In this document: positions 39,490-48,862 of the stretch, one piece after another
Position numbering within the stretch: position 1 is the first letter of the stretch
Layout: every line of letters begins with the position of its first letter
DNA from: Candidatus Bathyarchaeota archaeon
Lineage (GTDB): Archaea; Thermoproteota; Bathyarchaeia; RBG-16-48-13; GCA-020355125
Reading direction: 5' to 3'
NCBI GenBank assembly: GCA_026015035.1
Contig: JAOZHB010000052.1
Location: 1-52,501, forward strand
DNA length: 52,501 nt
Notes under the pieces: model-generated
What the model was told of the DNA's origin: nothing
Seen by the model: the letters and a program-made list of their open reading frames with translations, nothing else
The model's database searches: none
Position numbers and translations under genes: made by a program

Positions 39490-40383
39490 CTAGGCGTCTT
39501 CTCCTACTTGAGCCTTGGCGAGTTCTTCAGTCACAGTTATGAGTGCGCCGTGATCCAGATTGCCCCGTCCCGCAGCGTCACATGCTTCGAAGAAGGCTTG
39601 GGCGAGGGCTGTGGCTGGCAACGGTATCCCTAACTCCCTGCCTGCGATGAGGGCGTTCTTCAGGTCTTTGATGTGGAGTTTGATTCGAAATCCGGGTTTG
39701 TAGTTCCTCTTCAGCACTAGGGGAACCTTGGCGTCTAAAACGTTACTTCCTGCAAGACCCCCTCTCACGGCGTCATAGACTTTCTGAACGTCGAGGCCAG
39801 CCTTCTTCGCGAAGACCAAAGCCTCAGACATGGCTTGGAGATGCACTGCTACCAGGATCTGATTGGCCAGCTTTGTGAATTGCCCCGCTCCAATTTCACC
39901 CACCCGTACGACGCTCTTCCCCATGATTTGGAGGATGCCGTTTACCTCTTCGAATGTTGAAGCGTCTCCTCCGACCATGATTGCGAGGGTTCCTGCAACG
40001 GCCCCTGGTTCGCCGCCGCTGACGGGAGCGTCTAGCATTTTAAGATTCTTCTCCGTCGCTTTCTTCTCCAGTGCAATATCTACTAAAGGTGAAATACTGC
40101 TCATATCGATAATGATGGAGTCGGGTCGCGCGCCTTCCAAGACGCCCTCCTCACCGAGCATGACGGTTTCTACTTCGGGGGAATCGGGTAACATCAGAAT
40201 AATGATGTCCCCTCTGCCCGCGGCGTCTCTACAATTTTCTGCGGGTTCAGCCCCTGCCTGCACGAGGTCATCGACCTTTTCCTTAACGATGTCATAAACG
40301 ACGAGTTGGTGTCCCGCCTTGAGAAGGTTCTTGGCCATGGGCTTTCCCATGACGCCTAATCCGATGAATCCTATTTTTACCAT
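39490..40383 (-). CDS. 3-hydroxyisobutyrate dehydrogenase / tartronate semialdehyde reductase family protein
   Basis: 297-aa ORF; 'KIGFIGLGVMGKPMAKNLLKAGHQLVVYD', 'DAPVSGGEPGAVAGTLAIMVGG', 'KLANQILVAVHLQAMSEAL'. Confidence 0.95.
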   Translation of the reverse strand: MVKIGFIGLGVMGKPMAKNLLKAGHQLVVYDIVKEKVDDLVQAGAEPAENCRDAAGRGDIIILMLPDSPEVETVMLGEEGVLEGARPDSIIIDMSSISPLVDIALEKKATEKNLKMLDAPVSGGEPGAVAGTLAIMVGGDASTFEEVNGILQIMGKSVVRVGEIGAGQFTKLANQILVAVHLQAMSEALVFAKKAGLDVQKVYDAVRGGLAGSNVLDAKVPLVLKRNYKPGFRIKLHIKDLKNALIAGRELGIPLPATALAQAFFEACDAAGRGNLDHGALITVTEELAKAQVGEDA

Positions 40384-40600
40384 GTTTGTCCCTCAGTTTA
40401 CACTTTTTAAGTCGTAAAGAGTATTTACGCGATTACCTTTTAAATACTTAGACGTTATTAGGGTTTCCTTCGTCGTTTCACACTTTTCCGAAATACAAGG
40501 TATTGTTCTAGAGTTATAATTTTGTCCTTGAGATGGGTTTCTAGGATGATGCGGATTTTAGAGGGCATTTACCTCATAATTGAAGCTTAGATCCATGAAT

Positions 40601-40613
40601 AGTTAGCTAGATT
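40601..40613. repeat. AGTTAGCTAGATT motif flush with a stop codon
   Basis: Immediately 3' of the minus-strand stop at 40614-40616. Confidence 0.65.
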
Positions 40614-41288
40614 TTATATGTAGCTCTTCGTTTTGAGGTAGAAGGGTAAGTCTTTTATGCTTTCAAGTATGTCGGTTGGGTTAGCTGCTTGGAGTTTTTC
40701 CCTGCTCTGAGTCCCTGTGAGAACCCCGATGGTGACTGCTCCCGCCCGTACGCCTTCTTCGACGCCTTTAAACGTGTCATCAACTTTCATAACCCTCGAT
40801 GGGTCACTCACGTTCAGGTGCTTCATCATCGCGTATATCATTGCAGGGTCCGGTCGACTTTTACCAACGACTTCTGAACAAGTCCAAAAATCTATCAAGC
40901 CGTTCTTTTCCCATCTCAAGTGGTTTATTATGGCCTTTGAAACTGCATAGGGGAAACCGCTTCCAACTGCCACGTATACGCCTAACTCATGAAGGAGGGA
41001 AAAGACTTCGCTTGTGCCCTCTATTTCACTGACTTTTGCCACGTTCTGTAAGAGGGCGTCAACGAAGAACGCGTATATTTCATCTGCTTTTGAACCTCCG
41101 AACTCTTTTATGACTGTCTTCTTGTCTCTACCTCGTTGGTCATTCAGAATATTCATTGGGATTATTATTCCGTGTTTTCTGAACGCGTCGTCGTAGCTTT
41201 TCAGAACTAGGGGTGTACCCCCAATCACGTCATTAACTGTTGTTCCTGCCATATCAAAAACTATCAGTTGTAATTTCATCATCTTCAA
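40614..41288 (-). CDS. HAD-superfamily phosphonatase-like hydrolase
   Basis: 224-aa ORF; 'LIVFDMAGTTVNDV' (phosphonatase-type DxAGT), 'GKSRPDPAMIYAMMKHL', 'VMKVDDTFKGVEEGVRAGAVTIGVLTG'. Confidence 0.87.
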   Translation of the reverse strand: MKMMKLQLIVFDMAGTTVNDVIGGTPLVLKSYDDAFRKHGIIIPMNILNDQRGRDKKTVIKEFGGSKADEIYAFFVDALLQNVAKVSEIEGTSEVFSLLHELGVYVAVGSGFPYAVSKAIINHLRWEKNGLIDFWTCSEVVGKSRPDPAMIYAMMKHLNVSDPSRVMKVDDTFKGVEEGVRAGAVTIGVLTGTQSREKLQAANPTDILESIKDLPFYLKTKSYI

Positions 41289-41416
41289 GCCTTCGATATA
41301 ATCTAGCGAAAACGTGTTAATAAGATTCTTGTAAGTTGAGTTCTGGCGTCTAGAATGATCTGAACATATTCAACGTAAATTCGCTCAAGGGTTGAACCTC
41401 GAAGGTTGAGAAGATT

Positions 41417-41431
41417 AAGTTAGCTAGCTTC
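41417..41431. repeat. (AGCT)n-like motif AAGTTAGCTAGCTTC
   Basis: Intergenic, between divergent genes. Confidence 0.7.
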
Positions 41432-41590
41432 TGGTACGACGAAGTTTATTGTGTGTTCAGTATCTCTGTCAATATATGAATAGACGTCTTACTCCGATCG
41501 CAGGCTGTAGATGCATGGTAAGCCTAACAATTCAGTGTAGTGGTATCATTCTCTGAAAGGCGGTCATCTTTTTAACAAGCCTCACCCGTT

Positions 41591-42361
41591 TTGATATTTG
41601 AACACGGTGTTGGGGTGGATGGAGTGGGAATGAGGTTAATAGATGGACATGTTCATATGGGGAACAATAGGCAAACGAAATACTACACACTTGATGAGGT
41701 GTGGAGGGACCTTCACGCGGCTGAGGCGGATGGCGCGTGCATCTTTGCCTTCCCCGAAGATATGTATCGAAGTGTGAACGTTGCGGAGGTTAGAGTCAAG
41801 GCAAATGAATATGTCTTAGAGGTGTCGAAAACATCGCGAAACCTCTACCCCTTCTACTTTGTGTGGAACGACTATCTCTTACCAGATAACTTGGAAGCGT
41901 ATCGAGGCATCAAGTGGCACCGACACGCCGACGAACCGAGGTATGACTATGATGACCCGAAATGCTTTGAGATTCTTGACCGCATCACGGAGCTCAGACT
42001 TCCTGTGCTCATTGAGGAAGAGTTTGAGAACACGGTTCTCTTTGTTAAGCGAAACCCAGCGTTGACCGTGATCATTCCCCACGTGGGGAGGGCCAACGGG
42101 GGCACCGAACGAATGGAGGTCTTCTTCGATAACCCAAACATCTACTTCGACACTGCTGTAGCCCCCTTCGAGTCCATCAAGTACATACTCCAAAAAGTGG
42201 GTCCTGAAAGGATTATTTTTGGTTCCGATGTCTCCGGCACGAGAACGCCATTCTTCAACTTCCCTAAAGTGGAACGGGACAAGTTACGAAAGCTCGATCT
42301 CGACGATGAGAGCATGCAACTCATCTTCGCTGGCAACATCGAAAGGCTTGTCAAGGCATAG
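41591..42361 (+). CDS. Amidohydrolase-family (TIM-barrel metal-dependent hydrolase) protein
   Basis: 256-aa ORF; 'LIDGHVHMG', 'LTVIIPHVGRANGG', 'NIYFDTAVAPFESIKYILQKVGPERIIFGSDVSGTRT'. Confidence 0.88.
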   Translation: MIFEHGVGVDGVGMRLIDGHVHMGNNRQTKYYTLDEVWRDLHAAEADGACIFAFPEDMYRSVNVAEVRVKANEYVLEVSKTSRNLYPFYFVWNDYLLPDNLEAYRGIKWHRHADEPRYDYDDPKCFEILDRITELRLPVLIEEEFENTVLFVKRNPALTVIIPHVGRANGGTERMEVFFDNPNIYFDTAVAPFESIKYILQKVGPERIIFGSDVSGTRTPFFNFPKVERDKLRKLDLDDESMQLIFAGNIERLVKA

Positions 42362-42550
42362 AGTGCAGGTTAGGGACCTCCTCTAACTTTACATAAGCGG
42401 GGTCCACACCCGTTCTTCCTCCCAAGAATAGGTTCACTAGCATAATTCAGGATAGCTAGTTACACGTTTTTGGCGTGTTTCGAGAAGAAGATGAATTGAA
42501 GACATTTAAGGATATGAAGTCTATTTATCTATTATATGAGGGGTGTGAAG

Positions 42551-43702
42551 GATATGAAGATCGTAGATGTTGAGACTATTGTTTTTAAGTATAGGTCCAG
42601 AAGGCAACATGATCTTGCAGGGCACTCCCATCCAGCTCCAGGGCACGACGCGCTTCAGACCTTGACTGTGGTCGTGACGGATGAAGGGGTTAATGGGTAC
42701 TGCTTCGGGGGAAGCAAGGAGATAAATGACCGCATCGTTAAACCCGCGTTGTTGGGTAAGAATCCGCTGGATCGAGAGAAGATCTGGCAGATGTTCTATC
42801 GTCGGCTTCAGGCGTCTCGCGGAGGACTTAATGATAGGCAGCTTGCCATAGTCGATATGGCCATGTGGGATTTCGCTGGACGCTACTTGAATCAACCCAT
42901 ATGCAAGCTTCTCGGAGGTTATCGGGAAAAGGTGTGGGCCTACGCAAGTACCATGTGTGGAGATGAGATGGAGGAGGGATTAAACACGCCAGAGGCATAC
43001 GGGAGATTTGCGGAACAGCTGATCAAACAGGGATACACGGCCATTAAGCTTCATACGTGGATGCCGCCCATCGAGTGGGCGCCAGATCCAAAGAGGGATG
43101 TTGCGGCTTGCAGGGCCGTCAGAGAGGCCGTAGGAGACGATGTACCGCTCATGCTTGACTGCTATCATGGCTACAATCGGGAGCAGGCCTTGTACATAGG
43201 CAGGGAGCTGGAGAAGCTTAACTTTTACTGGTTTGAGGAGCCGATGGATGAACACAACATAGCGTCCTACGTTTGGCTCGCCGATAAACTCGATATTCCC
43301 GTGGTGGGCCCTGAAACGGCGGAAGGAAAGATTTGGACGAGAGCCGAGTGGATCGTGAGAGAAGCAGCAGACATCATTCGGGGGGGAGTGGGTGACAACG
43401 GTGGAATCACGCCGTTGATGAAGACGGTGCACTTATGCGAGGCTTTCGGCGTGCGACTGGAGATTCATGGGGGTGGTGCAGGGAATCTTCAGGTACTCGG
43501 CGCGATGGGGATTCCCGGTGAATTCTATGAGCGGGGGCTATTCCACCCCAACTACGATTATGAGAGCGTGACGCCATGGCTGAAGGAGGTCATTGACCCC
43601 GTTGACCGCCAAAGTCACGTGCACATCTCTCAGAAGCCGGGACTGGGTATGGAGATTGACTGGGACTTCATCGAAGAAAACACAGTAAAATCAAATAAAT
43701 AA
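42551..43702 (+). CDS. Mandelate racemase/muconate lactonizing enzyme family (enolase superfamily)
   Basis: 'AIVDMAMWDFAGRYLNQPICKLLGG', 'DVPLMLDCYHGYNREQALYIGRELEKLNFYWFEEPMDEHNI', 'LEIHGGGAGNLQVLGA'; ORF track starts at 42536. Confidence 0.93.
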   Translation, partial: DMKIVDVETIVFKYRSRRQHDLAGHSHPAPGHDALQTLTVVVTDEGVNGYCFGGSKEINDRIVKPALLGKNPLDREKIWQMFYRRLQASRGGLNDRQLAIVDMAMWDFAGRYLNQPICKLLGGYREKVWAYASTMCGDEMEEGLNTPEAYGRFAEQLIKQGYTAIKLHTWMPPIEWAPDPKRDVAACRAVREAVGDDVPLMLDCYHGYNREQALYIGRELEKLNFYWFEEPMDEHNIASYVWLADKLDIPVVGPETAEGKIWTRAEWIVREAADIIRGGVGDNGGITPLMKTVHLCEAFGVRLEIHGGGAGNLQVLGAMGIPGEFYERGLFHPNYDYESVTPWLKEVIDPVDRQSHVHISQKPGLGMEIDWDFIEENTVKSNK

Positions 43703-43711
43703 CAGAAGCTG

Positions 43712-43721
43712 GCGCGCGCGC
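43712..43721. repeat. GCGCGCGCGC motif
   Basis: 10 nt after the 43702 stop; preceded by AGCTG, followed by TAAG. Confidence 0.7.
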
Positions 43722-43799
43722 TAAGGGAAAACATTTTAGTCGTGTAAAACGATATGTATTCAGACCTTTTTCACTCGTGGTAAGGAGAGAACCACATTT

Positions 43800-45410
43800 A
43801 TGTATGACATACTAATCGGGAAAGGACGGATAGTTGACGGGACTGGAAACCCTTGGTATAGAGCTGACGTCGCCATTGCCAAAGGGAGAATAGTTAAGAT
43901 TGGTAAGATAGTGTCTAACGAAGCTGAAGAGGTTGTAGACGCTTCTGACCTCATGGTATGCCCCGGATTCATAGACGCTCACGCCCATTCAGGCATATAC
44001 CTCCTCGTAAATCCGAGGGGGGAGAGCATGATTCGTCAGGGTGTTACCACCCAGGTCTGTGGAAACTGTGGCTCGTCCCTTGCACCCATAACCGACGTAA
44101 ATCGGGACTACATGACGTCCAGGCGGGGCTCGCTGACGGATGAAGTATCGTGGGACTGGGCGTCCTTTAATGAGTACCTTGAAAAGATTGAGGGGCAGGG
44201 GACCTCCATTAACTTCGTTTCCTTCGTTGGCAACGGAACCGTCCGAACGGCCGTCATGAGCTTAAAGCTCCGGAAGCCAAGCCAGGAGGAGCTGAGGGAA
44301 ATGAAGAATCTTGTGGACGAGGCGATGAAAGCCGGGGCCTTCGGCTTATCAACGGGTCTTTACTATTCACCTAGCGGCTTTGCGGATACGGATGAGGTGG
44401 TGGAGCTCTGTAAAGTAGTCGCCGATTACGGGGGCATCTACCACTCCCACATTCGGGGGGAGAGCGCTATGGTCCTCGACTCTGTGAAGGAGGCCATCGA
44501 GATCGGTGACCGATCCGGTGTACCTGTGGAAATCGCCCACCACAAGGCGTATGGCAGGGACTACTGGCACCTCATCGATGACACCCTCCAGGCCATGGAG
44601 GATGCTAGGGATAAGGGTGTTGATGTGACGTGCAACGTGTACCCTTACCTCTTTGGACAGACGGGGCTCTCAGCTATGGTCCCGTATTGGGCTCACGCCG
44701 GTGGAAGAGAGGAGCTGATCAAGAAGCTTAAGGACGCACAGACCCGAGAGAGAATCAAGAAGGACATGCGGGAAGGCGTTCCAGGGTGGGAAAGCCACGT
44801 CAAGGCCACCGGGTGGGACACGATCGTTGTAGCCAGATGCCCTGTCCATGAGTCTTATGAAGGTAAGTCCATGTCCCAGATCTCCAAAGAGGAGGGAAAA
44901 GACCCCTACGAGTTGGCCCTGAACCTCTTGCTTGAGGGGTTAGAAGGCATGGGTGGCACGTCCGTCAAGATCTTTGGTCAGGGTGAGGAGGACAGGAGGA
45001 AAGTGTTGAAGTCACACCTCTCCATGATCGGCTCTGACGGCTATGCCTTAGCGCCCTACGGGATTCTGGCGAAGGGACTCTACCACCCGAGGATGTACGG
45101 GTGCTTCCCTCGCCTCTTCAGAAAGTATGTGCGGGAGGAGGGGCTTCTAACTTTTGAAGAGGCGGTACGGAAGACCACCTCCCTTGCAGCTCAGAAACTG
45201 GGAATCAGGGATCGAGGGCTACTCCGAGAGGGCATGTGGGCAGATATCGTCGTCGTCAACCCAAAGACCATCGCGGACAGGGCCACGGTTCAACAGCCAT
45301 ACCTTTATCCCACGGGCATAGAATACGTGTTGGTGAATGGTGAAGTCACGGTAGAGAAGGGCGAGCATACCGGAGCCCTAGCAGGACAGGTCCTCCGCCA
45401 TAAGAGGTAA
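43800..45410 (+). CDS. N-acyl-D-amino-acid deacylase (D-aminoacylase) family amidohydrolase
   Basis: 536-aa ORF; 'MYDILIGKGRIVDGTGNPWYRADVAIAKGRIVKIGKI', 'PGFIDAHAHSG', 'GVTTQVCGNCGSSLAPI', 'MIGSDGYALAPYG'. Confidence 0.94.
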   Translation: MYDILIGKGRIVDGTGNPWYRADVAIAKGRIVKIGKIVSNEAEEVVDASDLMVCPGFIDAHAHSGIYLLVNPRGESMIRQGVTTQVCGNCGSSLAPITDVNRDYMTSRRGSLTDEVSWDWASFNEYLEKIEGQGTSINFVSFVGNGTVRTAVMSLKLRKPSQEELREMKNLVDEAMKAGAFGLSTGLYYSPSGFADTDEVVELCKVVADYGGIYHSHIRGESAMVLDSVKEAIEIGDRSGVPVEIAHHKAYGRDYWHLIDDTLQAMEDARDKGVDVTCNVYPYLFGQTGLSAMVPYWAHAGGREELIKKLKDAQTRERIKKDMREGVPGWESHVKATGWDTIVVARCPVHESYEGKSMSQISKEEGKDPYELALNLLLEGLEGMGGTSVKIFGQGEEDRRKVLKSHLSMIGSDGYALAPYGILAKGLYHPRMYGCFPRLFRKYVREEGLLTFEEAVRKTTSLAAQKLGIRDRGLLREGMWADIVVVNPKTIADRATVQQPYLYPTGIEYVLVNGEVTVEKGEHTGALAGQVLRHKR

Positions 45411-45464
45411 AAGTGTTCTAAATCTATCTTCACGCTATGTCGAAGGCTTCAAAGTCCCCTGAAG

Positions 45465-45476
45465 ACAGCTAGTTAC
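45465..45476. repeat. ACAGCTAGTTAC motif
   Basis: Intergenic, downstream of the D-aminoacylase CDS; a further TAGTTAGCTAAC lies at 45531-45542. Confidence 0.5.
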
Positions 45477-45636
45477 AAGAATATTAACAACGTGAAATTG
45501 GAAATCGTAGATAGGGGAAAACGAGTATAGTAGTTAGCTAACGGACTGATTCCTTAAAAAGAGGTTTCCTTCACAAATAGGTAAATAGCTTCAAGCGTGG
45601 GTATACGTCTAGTTCGGATGCCTAAAAGCTTATAGA

Positions 45637-46644
45637 TTGTCTTCACAGAAGTTAGTGGGATGTCCTTTGGTTTGCCTTCAGGACGCTTTACAGGTAAAAG
45701 AAGTTGAGCTTCCCAACCGCATCGTTTTTCCACCAATACAGACCCGCTTGGCGACGGGTGAGGGCGAGGTAACTGATGACCTTCTTGAACACTATGTTCG
45801 TCGTTCACAAGGGTTAGGTCTGCTTATTCTTGAACATGGGTACGTATCCCGTCAGGGAAGAATGGGAAGAAAGGAGTTGGGCATCCATGATGATGCGTTA
45901 CTTGAGGGATTGACACAGTTTACGCGCAGAATACATGCCTTAAAGACCCCTCTCGTAATACAGGTAAATCATGGTGGCGCCCTATCCAAAAAAGAGGTAA
46001 CGGGAAAGCAGCCTCTCGCGCCGTCACCCATGAGAGAAGCGAAGGAACTCACCTATGATGAAGCGGAGATCATCATTGACGACTTTAGGCGGTCAACCGA
46101 GCGAGCCGTGAAATCGGGGTTTGATGGAGTTGAATTACATGGTGCTCATGGCTTTCTCTTAAACCAATTTTTCTCTCCTCTCACAAATCGACGAAGAGAC
46201 AAGTATGGTGGTTCCCTACAAAACCGCATGCGGTTTCCGTTAGAAGTAGTTGAGCGAGTTAAGGAACAAGTCGGGGGGAAACTGCTTCTTTATCGGATCG
46301 GGTCCGATGATTTACATCCGACAGGTACCCAGATTGAAGACGCCATGGTTTTCGCTCGGAGATTGGTGGAGGCTGGTGTGGACGTCATTGATGTCTCAGG
46401 AGGTATCTGTGGGAGTCGACCGTCTACCCTGCAAGGCATCCAAGGGTTCTTTATTCCCCAAGCTCAAAAAATTAAGGCGGTTGTAAATGTTCCCATCATT
46501 GGTGTAGGAGGAATCGTCAACCCCCAGTACGCAAATCAGCTAATCCAGAAAAAACAAGTAGATTTAGTAGCGGTCGGTCGAGTACTTTTAAAGGATCCTG
46601 AATGGGCACAAAAGGCACTCGCCACGTTATCAAAAACGTGCTAG
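45637..46644 (+). CDS. NADH:flavin oxidoreductase (Old Yellow Enzyme family)
   Basis: 335-aa ORF; 'ELPNRIVFPPIQTRLA', 'GFDGVELHGAHGFLLNQFFSPLTNRRRDKYGGSLQNRMRF', 'IGVGGIVNPQYANQLIQKKQVDLVAVGRVLLKDPEW'. Confidence 0.95.
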   Translation: MSSQKLVGCPLVCLQDALQVKEVELPNRIVFPPIQTRLATGEGEVTDDLLEHYVRRSQGLGLLILEHGYVSRQGRMGRKELGIHDDALLEGLTQFTRRIHALKTPLVIQVNHGGALSKKEVTGKQPLAPSPMREAKELTYDEAEIIIDDFRRSTERAVKSGFDGVELHGAHGFLLNQFFSPLTNRRRDKYGGSLQNRMRFPLEVVERVKEQVGGKLLLYRIGSDDLHPTGTQIEDAMVFARRLVEAGVDVIDVSGGICGSRPSTLQGIQGFFIPQAQKIKAVVNVPIIGVGGIVNPQYANQLIQKKQVDLVAVGRVLLKDPEWAQKALATLSKTC

Positions 46645-46749
46645 TTGAATGGACATCTTGATAAAAATACAAGGAGATGCACGTCAAGCCGCCTTCAGGA
46701 AACCACGGTTCATCAGTCTCCTCGATGTCCTCCCGCGCCTTAAGAGGCA

Positions 46750-47610
46750 TTAGAGTTCGCGGGCTAACTCACGTACCTTCCTCAGGTTTTCGATGTCCCC
46801 CGTCGTCTCGTCTTTTGGGGTCTCAAGGATCAGAGGAAGCTGGCCCAACCGGCTTTTCAACACGTTTCTAAATCCTTCATCCCCAATCCTACCAGTGCCA
46901 ATGTGTTCATGACGGTCGATGTGCGCTTTCAGATCGCCCTTCGAATCGTTCAGATGGACAAGTTTAAGCTTATCAAGGCCAATAATCGTGTCAAACGCTC
47001 TCAACGTGTCGTCCACAGCCTTCTGAGATCGAAGATCGTATCCCGCTGCGAAAGCATGGCACGTGTCAAAGCAGACACCCACCCGTTCAGATTCTGACAA
47101 TCGAGCCATAATGTGCTCAAGCTCTTCAAAGGAACGCCCCATGCTATTACCACTCCCAGCTGAGTTCTCAAGTAAGAGGGTCACACGCCCATCCGCAACC
47201 TCTAAAGCTCGGTCAATCGCGTTGACGATTCGGGTAAAACCGACCTCAACACCAGCACCAAGATGACTGCCAAGATGGGTGACCAGATACGGGATTTCAA
47301 GTCGATGACACCGCTCTAACTCCAAGGTCAGCGTCTTAACAGACCGTGAATATACAGCATCTCGCGGTGAGGCCAGATTTGGGAGATAAGCCATGTGGCC
47401 GAAGACTGGTGTCCCATCGTAAACCTGCACCTTCTCCGTGAAGGCCGTTATCTCTTCTGAGGTAAGCGCCCTAGTCATCCATTGTCTCGGGTTCCTCGTA
47501 AAGATCTGAAAGGTGTCGCAGCCCAACTCAAGCGCCCGATCCACAGCCTTTTCGATGGAACCCGCAATCGAGACATGAAATCCCACTATATTAGACATAC
47601 CGGTTACCAC
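46750..47610 (-). CDS. nfo: Deoxyribonuclease IV / AP endonuclease
   Basis: 286-aa ORF; 'GFHVSIAGSIEKAVDRALELGCDTFQIFTRNPRQW', 'VGVCFDTCHAFAAGYDL', 'LVHLNDSKGDLKAHIDRHEHIGTGRIG'. Confidence 0.97.
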   Translation of the reverse strand: MVTGMSNIVGFHVSIAGSIEKAVDRALELGCDTFQIFTRNPRQWMTRALTSEEITAFTEKVQVYDGTPVFGHMAYLPNLASPRDAVYSRSVKTLTLELERCHRLEIPYLVTHLGSHLGAGVEVGFTRIVNAIDRALEVADGRVTLLLENSAGSGNSMGRSFEELEHIMARLSESERVGVCFDTCHAFAAGYDLRSQKAVDDTLRAFDTIIGLDKLKLVHLNDSKGDLKAHIDRHEHIGTGRIGDEGFRNVLKSRLGQLPLILETPKDETTGDIENLRKVRELAREL

Positions 47611-47751
47611 TCATAAAGGAATTGATAGCATAGCGTCCTAACTGTATACCCGTTTTCAGTTTTCAATATATGGGGTGGAGGAGGTTGAAATAAACAGACA
47701 GTAAACAATCTCCCCGATACAAGAATTTTAACGTTTCTGCAAAAGGAGCGT

Positions 47752-47764
47752 AAGCTAGCTAGCT
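47752..47764. repeat. (AGCT)n motif AAGCTAGCTAGCT overlapping a stop codon
   Basis: Runs into the minus-strand TAG stop at 47763-47765. Confidence 0.85.
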
Positions 47765-48356
47765 ATGGTATCCTAGGCTTTGCGATAATCTCCCTGATCT
47801 CGAATTCTCTGAAATTCATTGAATATGAAGGCTTGACAACTAAGGCGGTGTCAGCCCCACTGCCTGTGCCCCCAATGGCTACGACCTCTCGGTCAACGTT
47901 TATCAGTCCCGCATCCGCCGCCATTAACACAATCTCTATGCAGACCTTCATCCCTTGACTGAAACGATAGAGGGTTTCTCTAATTACCTCTTCAATAGAT
48001 GTACCACCACGCTCTTTGTTGAAGGATGTCGCTACGTTATCGCCTAAGGAATGAAGACAAGTGAGTACTTTGACGCCCTTATCCTGAAGCCTCTTACGCT
48101 CCTCCACGGTCATACACCAACCCTCTTCATGAAAGGCTTCGGAAATGGTAACCGCGACAAGGTTAACCTCCATGTCGGAAAAGACATCAACAGTTTTGAT
48201 AGCAGTCCCACCATGAGTCGTCGCTACAACAATGTCCCTTATTCCAAGCTCTTCAGCCCTTTTTCGAGCTGCTTCAAGGGTCTTATCGGTATTTCCTACC
48301 TCTTTTCCTTCAAAATATATTATACTCTTCTCCAATATGCATCCCACACCACCCAA
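47763..48356 (-). CDS. Stand-alone pyruvate-kinase C-terminal (alpha/beta) domain-like protein
   Basis: 197-aa ORF; 'TLEAARKRAEELGIRDIVVATTHGGTAIKTVDVFSDMEVNLVAVT', C-terminal 'EVVAIGGTGSGADTALVVKPSYSMNF'. Confidence 0.8.
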   Translation of the reverse strand: MGGVGCILEKSIIYFEGKEVGNTDKTLEAARKRAEELGIRDIVVATTHGGTAIKTVDVFSDMEVNLVAVTISEAFHEEGWCMTVEERKRLQDKGVKVLTCLHSLGDNVATSFNKERGGTSIEEVIRETLYRFSQGMKVCIEIVLMAADAGLINVDREVVAIGGTGSGADTALVVKPSYSMNFREFEIREIIAKPRIP

Positions 48357-48387
48357 TCTCTTTGCGACTATTAAAGGAGTATGATGA

Positions 48388-48398
48388 AAAGCTAGCTG
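48388..48398. repeat. AAAGCTAGCTG motif
   Basis: Intergenic, ~80 nt from repeat copy B. Confidence 0.65.
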
Positions 48399-48469
48399 CT
48401 ACGCTTGACGCCAGCGACTTCGATGCATTCGTTTCACCGATCACCCCAGTCAATTGCTAATATAAAGGT

Positions 48470-48660
48470 TGATTTAACTGTAGATTATGCGTAGTATAAC
48501 CCTGTCATTTCCCAATGCAACGAGCCGTTTCTGAGCTCCTTTACGGCAATACGCCTCGATTTACCCTCCATCCCAGAAAAAAATTTATCAACTTACCCCC
48601 CTCCCACACGAGGAAAAATGAGAGAGACCCGTCCCTCCGCGCATACCGTAAGGGCTTAAC
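48470..48660. repeat. Dispersed repeat copy B
   Basis: Aligns with 1364-1550 largely without gaps. Confidence 0.75.
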
Positions 48661-48862
48661 TCTCTGTGGAAGGCCATGCTTATGATGACCGAATAAAGCT
48701 GGCAAGGCAAGTCTTAGTAGGATTATTTGATACGGGAAGCGACCTTGTATCTCTGGAGTAGAAAAGAGTGGATTGCAAACCATACGTCTCAGTTCACCTT
48801 TCAACGCGCTGAGTGATGGTAACGAGTTCTCCCCCCACAATAGATAGGTTACAGGGAATCTT

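Noticed and set aside
39275-39493. 72-aa ORF between the FUN14-like gene and the HIBADH-family gene
   Set aside because: No recognisable features; probably spurious.
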